Assembly: GCF_015182285.1 (NCBI RefSeq)
Contig: NZ_PRDM01000005.1
Span: 372,001-436,000, forward strand
Reading direction: 5' to 3'
From: Flavobacterium hungaricum
GTDB lineage: Bacteria; Bacteroidota; Bacteroidia; Flavobacteriales; Flavobacteriaceae
Length of the DNA: 64,000 nt
How positions within the stretch are numbered: the stretch's first letter is position 1; every line of letters begins with the position of its first letter. Positions 42,371-51,428 of this stretch are shown here, piece after piece. The position numbers and the translations under genes were made by a program. A model generated the notes under the pieces. It was not told where the DNA came from, did not search any database, and saw nothing but the letters and a program-made list of their open reading frames with translations.

Positions 42371-43139
42371 CGGCTTCTATTTTTTGAGTTAGTTCAATAA
42401 ATTCCTCTGTACTAAGCTGTTCTGGACGTTTATCAAAGATAGTGTCTTCTCGCAGTTTATCAGATAAATTTAATGTTTTCAAACTGTTACGTAATGTTTT
42501 TCGTCTTTGCTGAAAAGCCGTTTTTACAACAGTAAAAAACAACTTTTCGCCACAAGGAAGACTATAATCTTCCTTTCGGGTCATTCTCATCACACCCGAT
42601 TTCACCTTGGGCGGAGGAATAAAAACGTTTTCATCAACCGTAAACAGATACTCGGTAATATAGAAAGCCTGAGCTAAAACGGATAAGATTCCGTAAGCTT
42701 TTGAACCTTTTTTCTCGCAGATGCGTTCTGCGACTTCTTTTTGAAACATTCCCGAAAATTCAGGAATTTGATGTTTGAATTCTAAAGTTCTGAAAACAAT
42801 CTGCGTTGAAATATTATAGGGGAAATTCCCAATTATAGCAAATTGCTTGTTCTCGTAAACTTCGTTTATATTGTATTTCAGGAAATCCTGAGAAATAATA
42901 TGATCTTTTAATTTTGGATAATTCGCTCCTAAATAGTCTACAGATTCTGTATCAATCTCGATAACGTGCGTATTGATTGGTTTTTCAAGCAAATACTTAG
43001 TAAGCACACCCATCCCTGGTCCTATTTCTAAAACCTCATCATATCCTTTAAGCGTCAAAGTATCTGCAATTGCTTTAGCGATACTTTCGTCTTTAAGAAA
43101 GTGCTGTCCTAAGTGTTTTTTGGCTTTTACTTTTTCCAT
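42354..43139 (-). CDS. rsmA: 16S rRNA dimethyladenosine transferase
   Basis: 261 residues. KHLGQHFLKDESIAKAI opens the protein. The AdoMet-binding motif LEIGPGMGVLT (about 38-48), the acidic EIDTESV segment and the catalytic motif IGNFPYNISTQIV (NFPY, about 107-110) follow. It dimethylates two adjacent adenosines in helix 45 of 16S rRNA (KsgA function), a late step of 30S maturation. It is coupled to mgtE downstream (17-base overlap) and preceded by a strong promoter at 43167. Confidence 0.97.
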   Translation of the reverse strand: MEKVKAKKHLGQHFLKDESIAKAIADTLTLKGYDEVLEIGPGMGVLTKYLLEKPINTHVIEIDTESVDYLGANYPKLKDHIISQDFLKYNINEVYENKQFAIIGNFPYNISTQIVFRTLEFKHQIPEFSGMFQKEVAERICEKKGSKAYGILSVLAQAFYITEYLFTVDENVFIPPPKVKSGVMRMTRKEDYSLPCGEKLFFTVVKTAFQQRRKTLRNSLKTLNLSDKLREDTIFDKRPEQLSTEEFIELTQKIEADGVQS

Positions 43140-43166
43140 TTCATTATCTTATTTGCCCAGAGGCTG

Positions 43167-43196
43167 CAAAAGTATTCTTTTTGCTGTAAAGGCTCA
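43167..43196 (-). promoter_or_regulatory. Promoter of rsmA-mgtE
   Basis: The -7 box TACTTTTG (43167-43174) and a TTG (43194-43196) on the minus strand are spaced 19 bases apart, within the usual range for this phylum. The predicted leader is about 20 bases. Confidence 0.6.
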
Positions 43197-43209
43197 AAGA
43201 ACCAGAACT

Positions 43210-43392
43210 TTATTTTTTATTTATTTCACGGAGCTGTTGCACATCAAATAAATCTTTTGCACGATTTGCTTTAATTTTACTGGTAATCAAATCTTCTAAA
43301 GACAAAACATTCCATCTCAAAAATGTTTTATCATTTACATTAACTGCTCCAACATCAACCATAAGCATTCGAACATTATGCTTTGCAGCCAC
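43210..43392 (-). pseudogene. C-terminal fragment of a nucleotidyltransferase-like protein
   Basis: A 60-codon frame whose end (VLSLEDLITSKIKANRAKDL, then FDVQQLREINKK) looks like the C-terminal signature of nucleotidyltransferase-superfamily proteins (MNT/DUF1814/AbiEii-like). In those proteins a 'LSLEDLI..K..A.R.KDL.D...L' motif closes the domain. The catalytic N-terminal half (GSxxxxxxxxxSDxDL) is missing, and the sequence upstream to 43640 shows no continuation. It is therefore probably the remnant of a defence or toxin-antitoxin nucleotidyltransferase. A small stand-alone protein cannot be ruled out. Confidence 0.55.
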
Positions 43393-43642
43393 AGTTTTGA
43401 CATATTACTTTGATTTTATTACAATCAAAAAATTGTCCTTATTCTTATTTATTAGATTTTTTTACCGGAAATCTACTCATTGTTCGCTTAATCTTAGAAA
43501 ACTGCGCAAGCGTTAAGCTCCAGATAATTTCAAAAAATCCTCTTGCTGTTGTCTGTTACTTTCTTCTTTGTCTGAAATCGAATTTTCATAAATTCTATTT
43601 TTTAACTGAATACTAATTCCTGAACACTGAACACTAAAAAAC

Positions 43643-43954
43643 CTAGTGTTCTGAAATCACTTCCAATTCTGTTCTAAAAGAAAGCATCTTATCGGCAAAT
43701 AATCCTAAAGCTTCTCTATGAAATTCTGGTTCATCTTCGATATAAAACTTCTCCAGAGTTTCTTTGCTGTCTGTTACATATTGAGTCGAATATGTAATGC
43801 CGCCCATTTCTTCTTCAACCAAAACTTTTACAATTCGCGCTGAAGAGAATTTCTGAGTTGCTAAAATTTCTGGTATGTGTTTTTCCTGCATCCACTTTAA
43901 CCATTGGTCGTGAACGCTTTCGTGTATGTTGGTAGTAACGTTGTAAATAATCAT
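43643..43954 (-). CDS. DUF4286 family protein
   Basis: 103 residues, soluble, beta-alpha-beta dimeric-ferredoxin-like appearance. Family features are the opening IIYNVTTNIHESVHDQWLKWM with HIPEIL, then SARIVKVLVEEEMGG, TYSTQYVTDSKETLEKF, and the late FHREALGLFADKMLSFRTELE. DUF4286 proteins are found across Bacteroidota, often near rsmA, but no biochemical role is known. It may be co-transcribed from the TPR protein gene upstream (93-base gap) or independent. Confidence 0.9.
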   Translation of the reverse strand: MIIYNVTTNIHESVHDQWLKWMQEKHIPEILATQKFSSARIVKVLVEEEMGGITYSTQYVTDSKETLEKFYIEDEPEFHREALGLFADKMLSFRTELEVISEH

Positions 43955-44047
43955 TTTTTTTTAGGTTCTAAGGTTCTGAGAGGCTAAGCTTCTAAGCTTT
44001 TTCTCTTAGAAATTTGGATTTTGGGATTTAAAATTTGGAATTTATTT

Positions 44048-45829
44048 TTACAAATTCTTATCCCCTCTCAATTCGCGGTATTTTTTTCTGGCATCGACAA
44101 AGTAAATACTGTCTTGATGGTTAAAAATTACCTTTTCATATAAAGGCTTTGCCTTTTCTGGATCTTTTAGTTCGTCATTATAAATTTCTGCCGAGAAGTA
44201 CAAAGCTTCGTCTACATAAATTCCGTCGCTGTGATGGTCAATAATCTGCTGGTATTGGCTTAAAGCCGAAGCAAAATCTTTCTGACTTTCGTAAACTTTT
44301 CCTAAACGCAATAATGTTACGGCTTCTATTTCCTGACCTTTATACGTCTTCAAAATATTCTGAAACTGCGTTATCGCCTCTTGTTTTTTATTTTGATAAA
44401 TTAAAAAATCTGCTTTGGCAAATGCCTTCAAAGCAACCTGAGTCGAATCTGCAGCAGTATTATCATTAATTAATAAAAAATATTCAAGCGCATCATTGGC
44501 AATTAACTGCGTATTGGCCGCTTTTAGTTCTTTAAACTGTTTATTGGCCCATTCAAAATCACCTTTGTAATAACTTGTTTTAGCTGCTTTTAAACTCGCT
44601 TCGTGCGCCATCACATCATTCTTCAAATCCAATTGAATCTGCGAATAATAAATAAGCGCCTGATTGTATTTTTCTTCTAAAAGCAAAATATCCGCCAATT
44701 CCATTTTAGCATCGGCTTTTTGATATTCGTTTAGATTTAATTCTAATGCTCTCCTCATTACAGCTTTCCCTTCTTCGATATTTTTTAAATTGAAAGCCAG
44801 AAAATGTGCCTGAATGATTTGCAAAGATACGGTAAAAGGACTGATTTCGTAAGTAGTCAATAATTGCTGCAATTCCTGGCTGATTGCAGGATAGTCCTTT
44901 TCCTGTGCTTTTTCGATTTTAATCTCCATCAAATAAGCATTTGACTGAATTAATAAATCTAAATCTTTTGTATTCTGCAGTATAAAGTTCAGAATCTCTA
45001 CAGCCGTTTCGTCATCACCTTCATTCATCGCAAACTGACTCAGATTGACAATACTCATCAACGATTCTTGTTCTCGTTTGTAAATGGCTTTTTCCTGAAT
45101 AAAGGCTTTGCCAAATTCTTTTTGCTGTACATAAAACCAGCTTAAGTAATGATTCCAGAAAACGTCTTGTTCTTTTTGAGTTTTAAGAATTAATGCTTTA
45201 CGCATGGCATCTTTAAAAGCCGTATTATCGGTCTCGCCATTCATAAAACGAGACAATTGTGTCTGAATGAGATTGGTGTTCTGCGGATTCTTAAAAGATT
45301 CGGTTAAAAGCAGGTCAATCATTAAATCGGTCTGGCCCAATTGACCGTACAACATTCCGATCTGGAAATTAAAATTGTAATTCGGCTGTACCTGCATTGC
45401 GGCTTGATAAGATTTTAAAGCATATTCCAGCAATACTTTTTTCTCAAACGAATTGGCAACGCCGTAAACATCATTCGGATTTGTTTTAATTTTTTCAACA
45501 GCTTCTTCGTAATACTTTTTGGCTTTTGATTCTTCTTTTTGAAGCTGGTAATTATAACCCAATTCTACCAAAAAAACTCCTTGCTTTGCTCTGTTGTAAC
45601 GTTCCAAAATTGCTTTTTCGGCATTGGCAAACTGTTGCAGCTGCTGATAACAGTCTACTGTACGCAAAAAATATTGTGTGTTAGAAGGAGCGTTTTTTAA
45701 AAGTTCTTCGTAGCTTATTTTGGCTTTTTCAAAATCGCCTTTATCGTAGTAATACTGCGCTAGCTGATCGTTTTGGCTAAAAGCAAAACTAGAAAATAAC
45801 AAAACGATATAAAGCAATATGTTTTTCAT
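44048..45829 (-). CDS. Exported tetratricopeptide-repeat protein
   Basis: 593 residues. Signal peptide MKNILLYIVLLFSSFAFSQ, then a solenoid of about 14-16 TPR-like repeats across the rest of the protein (for example DKGDFEKAKISYEELLKNAP, YQAAMQVQPNYNFNFQIGM, YYKGDFEWANKQFKELKA, and a canonical FASALSQYQQIIDHHSDG near the end). It is a periplasmic or outer-membrane-associated scaffold. It is placed between DUF4286 and lgt on the same strand; spacing to lgt is 47 bases, so it may be co-transcribed with lgt. Function unassigned. Confidence 0.85.
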   Translation of the reverse strand: MKNILLYIVLLFSSFAFSQNDQLAQYYYDKGDFEKAKISYEELLKNAPSNTQYFLRTVDCYQQLQQFANAEKAILERYNRAKQGVFLVELGYNYQLQKEESKAKKYYEEAVEKIKTNPNDVYGVANSFEKKVLLEYALKSYQAAMQVQPNYNFNFQIGMLYGQLGQTDLMIDLLLTESFKNPQNTNLIQTQLSRFMNGETDNTAFKDAMRKALILKTQKEQDVFWNHYLSWFYVQQKEFGKAFIQEKAIYKREQESLMSIVNLSQFAMNEGDDETAVEILNFILQNTKDLDLLIQSNAYLMEIKIEKAQEKDYPAISQELQQLLTTYEISPFTVSLQIIQAHFLAFNLKNIEEGKAVMRRALELNLNEYQKADAKMELADILLLEEKYNQALIYYSQIQLDLKNDVMAHEASLKAAKTSYYKGDFEWANKQFKELKAANTQLIANDALEYFLLINDNTAADSTQVALKAFAKADFLIYQNKKQEAITQFQNILKTYKGQEIEAVTLLRLGKVYESQKDFASALSQYQQIIDHHSDGIYVDEALYFSAEIYNDELKDPEKAKPLYEKVIFNHQDSIYFVDARKKYRELRGDKNL

Positions 45830-45876
45830 TTTTAAAACTTAAAAAATTATCCTGTTCCCTACAGATTAGAACCCAA

Positions 45877-46719
45877 TCAAACCTTATGAAATTCTGAAGC
45901 ATTCCTCTTTGATGATTTCCAGAAAATCAAAAGTACGCCAATTAATATAAACGGAACACTCAAAATCTGCCCCATATTCAGCAGCATACTATTTTCGAAG
46001 CTTTCTTGATTTTCTTTAAAAAATTCAATTATAAAACGTGCCGTGAATAATAAAGTTAAGAAAGTTCCAAAAATTAATCCTTGTGCCTTTCTATTTTTTT
46101 CTGATTTATACATCCAAAACAAAATGGCGAAAATCAATAAATATGCAAATGCTTCGTACAATTGTGTGGGATGACGCGGTATTAAATCGTCTCTTTGAAA
46201 AACAACGCCCCAATTTCCATTCGTTGGTTTTCCATAGATTTCAGAATTCATAAAATTTCCAAGTCTGATAAAAGCCCCGGTTACAGGAACTGCAACGGCC
46301 ATTTTATCGAGAAGTCCCAAAAAATTTACTTTGTATCTACGGCAGTATAAAATCATTGCGGTAATGACTCCGATTGATCCTCCGTGACTTGCTAAACCCT
46401 GATAGCCAACAAACTCATAAACTCCTTTTATTTTCTGAATCGGTAAAAGAATTTCTATCGGATGTTTTAAGAAATAATCGGCTTCGTAAAAGAAGCAATG
46501 TCCTAACCGCGCTCCCAAAACGGTTCCGACAATTACGTAAATCAATAAGGAATCGAGGTTTTCTAAAGAAAGATTTTCTCTTCTATAAATTCTTCTGACG
46601 ATATAATAACCTAGAAGAAGTCCGCAGGCAAAAAGTGCGCCGTAATACTTTAAAGGAAAGCTTTTGGTGACCCAGAAAATAACAGGATCAACGTTCCAGT
46701 TTAAAACTCCGTTCTTCAT
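45877..46719 (-). CDS. lgt: Prolipoprotein diacylglyceryl transferase
   Basis: 280 residues, seven predicted membrane helices. The diagnostic motif RLGNFMNSEIYGKPT (about 152-166) and SHGGSIGVI (His112 region) are intact; GARLGHCFFYE supplies another conserved arginine. The enzyme transfers diacylglycerol from phosphatidylglycerol to the lipobox cysteine of prolipoproteins, the first lipoprotein maturation step. Several lipoproteins in this window depend on it. It is preceded by the serS terminator, so it has its own promoter. Confidence 0.97.
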   Translation of the reverse strand: MKNGVLNWNVDPVIFWVTKSFPLKYYGALFACGLLLGYYIVRRIYRRENLSLENLDSLLIYVIVGTVLGARLGHCFFYEADYFLKHPIEILLPIQKIKGVYEFVGYQGLASHGGSIGVITAMILYCRRYKVNFLGLLDKMAVAVPVTGAFIRLGNFMNSEIYGKPTNGNWGVVFQRDDLIPRHPTQLYEAFAYLLIFAILFWMYKSEKNRKAQGLIFGTFLTLLFTARFIIEFFKENQESFENSMLLNMGQILSVPFILIGVLLIFWKSSKRNASEFHKV

Positions 46720-46743
46720 AAGCTCGGTTTTGCAGCAGTAAAA

Positions 46744-46775
46744 AACCTGACAGATTTTAAAAACCTGTCAGGTTT
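46744..46775 (-). terminator. Terminator of serS
   Basis: AACCTGACAG / CTGTCAGGTT hairpin with a T-run on the minus strand, 19 bases after the stop at 46794. Confidence 0.85.
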
Positions 46776-46793
46776 AACTAAACTTTTTAATAT

Positions 46794-48065
46794 TTAGTTT
46801 ATAATATCAAATCCGCAGTACGGACGTAAAACTTCTGGAATTACAATTCCTTCCGGCGTTTGGTAATTTTCTATAATTCCGGCCAAAACTCTTGGCAATG
46901 CCAATGAACTTCCGTTCAGAGTATGCGCTAATTGGTTTTTTCCGTCTTTGTCTTTAAAACGCAATTTCAAACGGTTTGCCTGAAAGGTTTCAAAGTTAGA
47001 AACAGAACTAATTTCTAACCATCGGTCTTGTGCTGTAGAGAACACTTCAAAATCATACGTTAATGCCGAAGTGAATCCCATGTCGCCTCCACAAAGACGT
47101 AAAACTCTGTACGGCAGTTTTAATTCTTTAAGAATCTCTTTAACATGCTCTACCATTCCGTCAAGCGCTGCATAAGAATTGTCTGGATGTTCAACACGAA
47201 CAATCTCTACTTTATCAAATTGATGCAGACGGTTTAATCCGCGTACGTGCGCCCCGTAAGAACCTGCCTCACGACGGAAACAAGGTGTATAAGCAGTATA
47301 TAAAACTGGTAATTCTGTTTCTGTTAAAAGAACATCGCGGAATAAATTCGTAACCGGGACCTCAGCAGTTGGTATCAAATACAAATCATCGATCGTAGAA
47401 TGGTACATCTGCCCTTCTTTGTCTGGCAATTGTCCTGTTCCGTAACCAGAAGCTTCGTTTACTAAATGCGGCACCTGAACTTCATTATATCCTGCAGCTG
47501 TATTTTTGTCTAAAAAGTAATTGATTAAAGCACGCTGTAACCTTGCTCCTTTTCCTTTGTAAACAGGAAAACCAGCTCCGGTAATTTTTACACCCAATTC
47601 AAAATCGATGATATCGTATTTCTTAACCAATTCCCAATGCGGCTGTGCGCCTTCGTGCAAAACCGGAATGTCTCCTTCTTGAAAAACATTCAAATTATCA
47701 TCTGGAGTTTTTCCTTCTGGAACAATATCCGCCGGAAGGTTTGGTAAAGTGTATAATTTATTCGTCAATTCGACAGCCAAAGCTTCTGCTTTTTCGCCCA
47801 ATTCTTTGCTTTTTTCTTTAAGGGAAACTGTTTTTTCTTTTAAGATTGCAGCTTTTGCTTTCTCTCCAGATTTCATCAATTCACCAATATCTTTGGACAA
47901 TTTATTAGATTCGGATAAAGTATTGTCTAATTCTACTTGTGCAGCACGACGGTTTTCGTCCAATTGCACCACCTCTTCTACAACGCTTTTAGCATCGATA
48001 TTTCGTTTTGCTAAAGCTTTGATTACTTTCTCTTGATTTTCTCTAATAAATGCGATTTGTAACAT
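46794..48065 (-). CDS. serS: Seryl-tRNA synthetase
   Basis: 423 residues from the ATG at 48065 (MLQIAFIRENQEKVI). A longer frame to 48152 would include the promoter at 48108 and add a hydrophobic leader, so it is rejected. The N-terminal helical arm (about 20-105) binds the tRNA-Ser long variable arm. The class II catalytic core shows motif 1 KGARLQRALINYFLD, motif 2 TPCFRREAGSYGAHVRGLNR and motif 3 NGSSLALPRVLAGIIENYQ. It charges tRNA-Ser with serine. Single gene with its own terminator. Confidence 0.97.
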   Translation of the reverse strand: MLQIAFIRENQEKVIKALAKRNIDAKSVVEEVVQLDENRRAAQVELDNTLSESNKLSKDIGELMKSGEKAKAAILKEKTVSLKEKSKELGEKAEALAVELTNKLYTLPNLPADIVPEGKTPDDNLNVFQEGDIPVLHEGAQPHWELVKKYDIIDFELGVKITGAGFPVYKGKGARLQRALINYFLDKNTAAGYNEVQVPHLVNEASGYGTGQLPDKEGQMYHSTIDDLYLIPTAEVPVTNLFRDVLLTETELPVLYTAYTPCFRREAGSYGAHVRGLNRLHQFDKVEIVRVEHPDNSYAALDGMVEHVKEILKELKLPYRVLRLCGGDMGFTSALTYDFEVFSTAQDRWLEISSVSNFETFQANRLKLRFKDKDGKNQLAHTLNGSSLALPRVLAGIIENYQTPEGIVIPEVLRPYCGFDIIN

Positions 48066-48107
48066 AGCTTGATTTTTGTAACTAATGTATTTTTTATATA
48101 ATGGAAG

Positions 48108-48142
48108 CAAATTTAAGGAAATGTTTGTTAAGAATAGAACAA
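48108..48142 (-). promoter_or_regulatory. Promoter of serS
   Basis: The -7 box TAAATTTG (48108-48115) on the minus strand matches TAnnTTTG. A TTG lies at 48140-48142, 24 bases away, slightly long. The predicted leader to 48065 is about 36 bases. Confidence 0.5.
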
Positions 48143-48178
48143 ACTTTAACACGAAAGCCGAAATCTCTTAAAAATAAC

Positions 48179-48203
48179 AAAAGCACTAAAAAAGTGCTTT
48201 TTG
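48179..48203 (-). terminator. Terminator of the lipoprotein gene at 48225
   Basis: AAAAGCACT / AGTGCTTTT hairpin with a T-run on the minus strand. Confidence 0.75.
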
Positions 48204-48224
48204 ATTTGATTTAAATTCTAAATT

Positions 48225-49145
48225 TTATTCTAGAAAACGATGTCTGTCGTCTCGATTAAACACGTATTCTTTTCCGTTGAAACGCAGTTTTTGTGATTCT
48301 TTTTTGGTCTGAAGCACCGTCTTTCCTTCAATTTCATTTTCAAGATCTCCTTCAACAGCTTCTTCGTACGAAAAATTCTTAGTCACGATTAAATCGAAAA
48401 AACCGTGGGTTTTATGACCCGAAAAACTCATTCCGGTCTCTAAGGTTTCGAGCTGAAAAGTACCACTTCCGTTAGAATCTCCGTTGGTCAGCCGTATCGG
48501 GTACTCGTATAAATACTTCTTGATTTCGTTATCGGCCAAAGCAAGAATGGTAAATTTTTGTTCCGAATATAAAACAATTCTGCTGCTGGCGCTTACTTCT
48601 GTATAAAAAGCGATTCCAGAAGTATCCTCATTCAACTGCACCAAATCTTTTAAGATATGCGATTTTGAAAACCGAATGGCTTCGTTATCGTAATATCCGA
48701 GATTATCATCGAATTCTTCGGCAATTATGCTTCCGCTTTCGCGATCGACAAACAAATATTTGCGTTGAAAATAATCTCCCAATTCTTCTTCATCAGCAGA
48801 TTTGGACATTTTTTTATTATGCTCTGCAATTGTGAGAACAAAAAAAGCCGTTTTATCATTATAATTAATCGAACTTGTTTCGTTTAACTTGATCGAAGCA
48901 TATCTTATATTTAAGTTTGAAGCTACTTTGGAAAGCAATGCCCGATCTAGATTTTCGTCAGTTTCAAATTGATCTGTATTTTTAAAAATCAATTTTTTGA
49001 GTGGTTTTCGAGCCGGTCGTGCTTCATTTTGAGAAAAAAAATCCTGGTCTTGTTCCGCAGCCAATGCTTTGTTCTTAATGTTCTGGCTTTGATTACACGA
49101 AATTAAAAACATAACCATTCCGCTTAGAATAATATATTTTTTCAT
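48225..49145 (-). CDS. Lipoprotein of unknown function
   Basis: 306 residues from the ATG at 49145, which gives the lipoprotein signal MKKYIILSGMVMFLISC. The mature part begins with a low-complexity linker (NQSQNIKNKALAAEQDQDFF) and is otherwise mixed beta-rich and acidic, with segments such as YLFVDRESGSIIAEEF and GMSFSGHKTHGFFDLIVTK. I do not recognise the family. It is the only gene in its stretch, with its own terminator. A surface or outer-membrane location is likely from the lipidation signal; no activity can be suggested. Confidence 0.75.
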   Translation of the reverse strand: MKKYIILSGMVMFLISCNQSQNIKNKALAAEQDQDFFSQNEARPARKPLKKLIFKNTDQFETDENLDRALLSKVASNLNIRYASIKLNETSSINYNDKTAFFVLTIAEHNKKMSKSADEEELGDYFQRKYLFVDRESGSIIAEEFDDNLGYYDNEAIRFSKSHILKDLVQLNEDTSGIAFYTEVSASSRIVLYSEQKFTILALADNEIKKYLYEYPIRLTNGDSNGSGTFQLETLETGMSFSGHKTHGFFDLIVTKNFSYEEAVEGDLENEIEGKTVLQTKKESQKLRFNGKEYVFNRDDRHRFLE

Positions 49146-49305
49146 TGGCATTTATTTGTTTTTAGAATTTGGGGGACTCTTTGCCTTAAAGACACAAAAG
49201 TTTTCCAAATATATAATTTTCTTACAAAAAAAATACTAAAAATCTTAAAACTCCAATATATTTTATCTTAACGCCCTGATTTATTGCTTTTCTGAGATTT
49301 TAAAA

Positions 49306-49845
49306 TTACCCTCTTTTGATTTCGTGCCCCACAAACTCTTCTAAAGCAGCAAACATTTCGTCAACGGAAAGTATTTGGGTATCCGGATGTGACTTTAGAA
49401 AATCGGCATTAAGTGCTGCCAGATTTTCTTCTAATTCAAAAAAAGTATCATTATTTAATAAATCTCTGGTTGGGTTTACCCCTTCAAATTTACCTTTTAA
49501 GAATTTATCTATCTTAACACTGCTCAACAATCGAACTCTTTTTGCTTGAGCCTGAAACAATTCTAAATGCTTTTCGGCGCCAATTAAAGCCAAACCTTCT
49601 TCAATTAATTCGTTTAGTTCTTTATTCCATTTAGAATCATAAACAAACTTTGCAAAATTGCCTTCTGCATATTTTGAAGCATAATAATCGAGATAGTAAC
49701 TCATTAAAGCATCTTCGTGAATTAAATCATCGTCTATTTTTTCCTCACGCATTAAGTTGATTACCGAAATATTTGAATTTACTACATCTTGAGGATTTTC
49801 GCTGTTTGCCGCCGTTTCTGAAATTATGATTCTGCCGAATTCCAT
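49306..49845 (-). CDS. DMP19/DUF4375 family protein
   Basis: 179 residues, soluble, helical and acidic. Segments LMSYYLDYYASKYAEGNFAKFVY, KELNELIEEGLALIGAEKHLELF and the C-terminal LAALNADFLKSHPD fit the DUF4375/DMP19 family. Members are known as DNA-mimic or immunity-like proteins in some bacteria. It lies alone between a lipoprotein gene and the divergent 139-residue protein gene. Whether it is part of an immunity or defence function here cannot be decided. Confidence 0.7.
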   Translation of the reverse strand: MEFGRIIISETAANSENPQDVVNSNISVINLMREEKIDDDLIHEDALMSYYLDYYASKYAEGNFAKFVYDSKWNKELNELIEEGLALIGAEKHLELFQAQAKRVRLLSSVKIDKFLKGKFEGVNPTRDLLNNDTFFELEENLAALNADFLKSHPDTQILSVDEMFAALEEFVGHEIKRG

Positions 49846-50019
49846 GATTTGTTATTGTTTAGATTTTTGAATTGCAAAGTTGAGGGAAAAATTGATATAA
49901 TTAAGTTAAACAATTCATTTACTTGAAAAACTAGATTTATTAAAATGAAAGACTAACAACAAACCTTAACTTTACAGCATTCAAAACCCAAAAAAAGGCA
50001 TTAAAGCAAATAGTAAAAT

Positions 50020-50439
50020 ATGGAACACAGAGAAAGTATCATTGAAGGATATAATGCTCTTTTAACAGAATTTGACGGTTTAAAATTAAAACAGCTGATC
50101 GTATGTCAAAAAACAGAAACAAAAGAACCTGTTATTCTGTTTTTAAAAATTGAAAATCAAAATTGGCATGAATATTTTCTCGATGCTGGACTTGTCTTTT
50201 GGCGAAACTATGATGAGATGGAAGCGGAAATAGAAATGGAAGAAGAGGATGCCTTCTGTTATGTTGATAAAACTAATGAATTGGATCTTTTTGAAAAAGT
50301 TATTTCTACGATTCGCTGCGAAGCAGACCACAATAACAGCAAACTTATTATTGAATTTAAAAGTAAGGAGAAACTAATTCTTCAAACCATTACACCAGAA
50401 ATTTTTGATTCAGAAACTGAACTTATTTTTAAGAAGTAA
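50020..50439 (+). CDS. Hypothetical acidic protein
   Basis: 139 residues, soluble and acidic (for example EMEAEIEMEEEDAF), with a central aromatic region (NQNWHEYFLDAGLVFWRNYDE) and a beta-strand-like C-terminus (LIIEFKSKEKLILQTITPE). The overall look is that of small single-domain immunity-type proteins, but I do not recognise the family. Near-consensus -7 box TAACTTTA lies upstream (one mismatch). It is followed by the PhzF gene after 63 bases. Confidence 0.6.
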   Translation: MEHRESIIEGYNALLTEFDGLKLKQLIVCQKTETKEPVILFLKIENQNWHEYFLDAGLVFWRNYDEMEAEIEMEEEDAFCYVDKTNELDLFEKVISTIRCEADHNNSKLIIEFKSKEKLILQTITPEIFDSETELIFKK

Positions 50440-50502
50440 AATGATCCTAAATATTATAAAAGAATAAATAGTAACTTTAGTCCTTCTAAAAGCTAAGAAA
50501 CT

Positions 50503-51405
50503 ATGAAAGAACGAACGACTTTAGAATATTACGTTTTAGATGTGTTTTCGAACGAAAGCTACAAAGGAAATCCGCTTTCTGTTGTGTTTACCAATGGAAA
50601 CTTAAAACTAGAAACCTATCAGGATATTTCTAAAGAATTTCGCTATTCTGAAACCTCTTTTGTTTATTATTCAGAAAGAGACAAGGCACTTATAGTTCGT
50701 TCGTTTACTCCAACCGGAATAGAAATCGACGGCGCAGGGCATAATTTATTAGGCGCGGTCTGCGGTGCACTATTAAAAGGAATGCCCATTTTTGATGAGC
50801 AAAACGAAAGCGAGCCTTTTGTGGTTATGAAACATTCTGCAATTCCATTAACGGTAAGTCTTGATCCCGTTACGTTATATCCTACAGTTCAAATGCATCA
50901 AAAATCGGCTGTAATTAAAGAAGAAATTCCAACTTATAGAATTGCGGTGGCGCTGGGTTTAAAGATTGAAGATTTGGATGTAAATTCTTTTGTTCCAACA
51001 ATAGTCAAAACAGAAGTTGCGCATACAATGGTTCCCATAAAAAACAGCCAGATATTGAACAGCTTTGTTCCAGACAACCAACTTTTAATTCAAATCTCAA
51101 AAGAATATAATTTTGAGGGTTTTTATTGTTTCGCTCCTGCGGATGAAGGTCAGGATCATATAGTCGAAACAAGGTTTTTTAATCCTATCATCGGAATAAA
51201 TGAAGATCCCGCAACAGGAACAGCTGCCGGACCTTTAATTGGTTTTTTAACACAAAAGAAATTTACAAAATCTGAGAAGGAATATAAAATTCTTCAAGGC
51301 GTAAAATTAAAACAGCCATCGATGATTGAGGTTATGAATCGTGACGAAGATATTTTAGTGGGAGGTTCTTCGGTTATTACCATGAAGGGCGAATTGTATA
51401 TTTAA
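50503..51405 (+). CDS. PhzF-like isomerase/epimerase
   Basis: 300 residues of the two-domain PhzF fold. The N-terminal lobe shows YVLDVFSNESYKGNPLSVVF, followed by RYSETSFVYYS (catalytic-glutamate region) and RSFTPTGIEIDGAGHNLLGA, the family's key FTP..E...(G/C)H.(T/L)(L/I) element. The C-terminal lobe shows TRFFNPIIGINEDPATGTAAGPL. PhzF proteins isomerise hydrophobic ring or amino-acid-like substrates; many bacterial homologues are unrelated to phenazine. No phenazine genes are nearby, so the substrate is unknown. Confidence 0.9.
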   Translation: MKERTTLEYYVLDVFSNESYKGNPLSVVFTNGNLKLETYQDISKEFRYSETSFVYYSERDKALIVRSFTPTGIEIDGAGHNLLGAVCGALLKGMPIFDEQNESEPFVVMKHSAIPLTVSLDPVTLYPTVQMHQKSAVIKEEIPTYRIAVALGLKIEDLDVNSFVPTIVKTEVAHTMVPIKNSQILNSFVPDNQLLIQISKEYNFEGFYCFAPADEGQDHIVETRFFNPIIGINEDPATGTAAGPLIGFLTQKKFTKSEKEYKILQGVKLKQPSMIEVMNRDEDILVGGSSVITMKGELYI

Positions 51406-51428
51406 GCCTAATCAATCGTAAACCCAAC

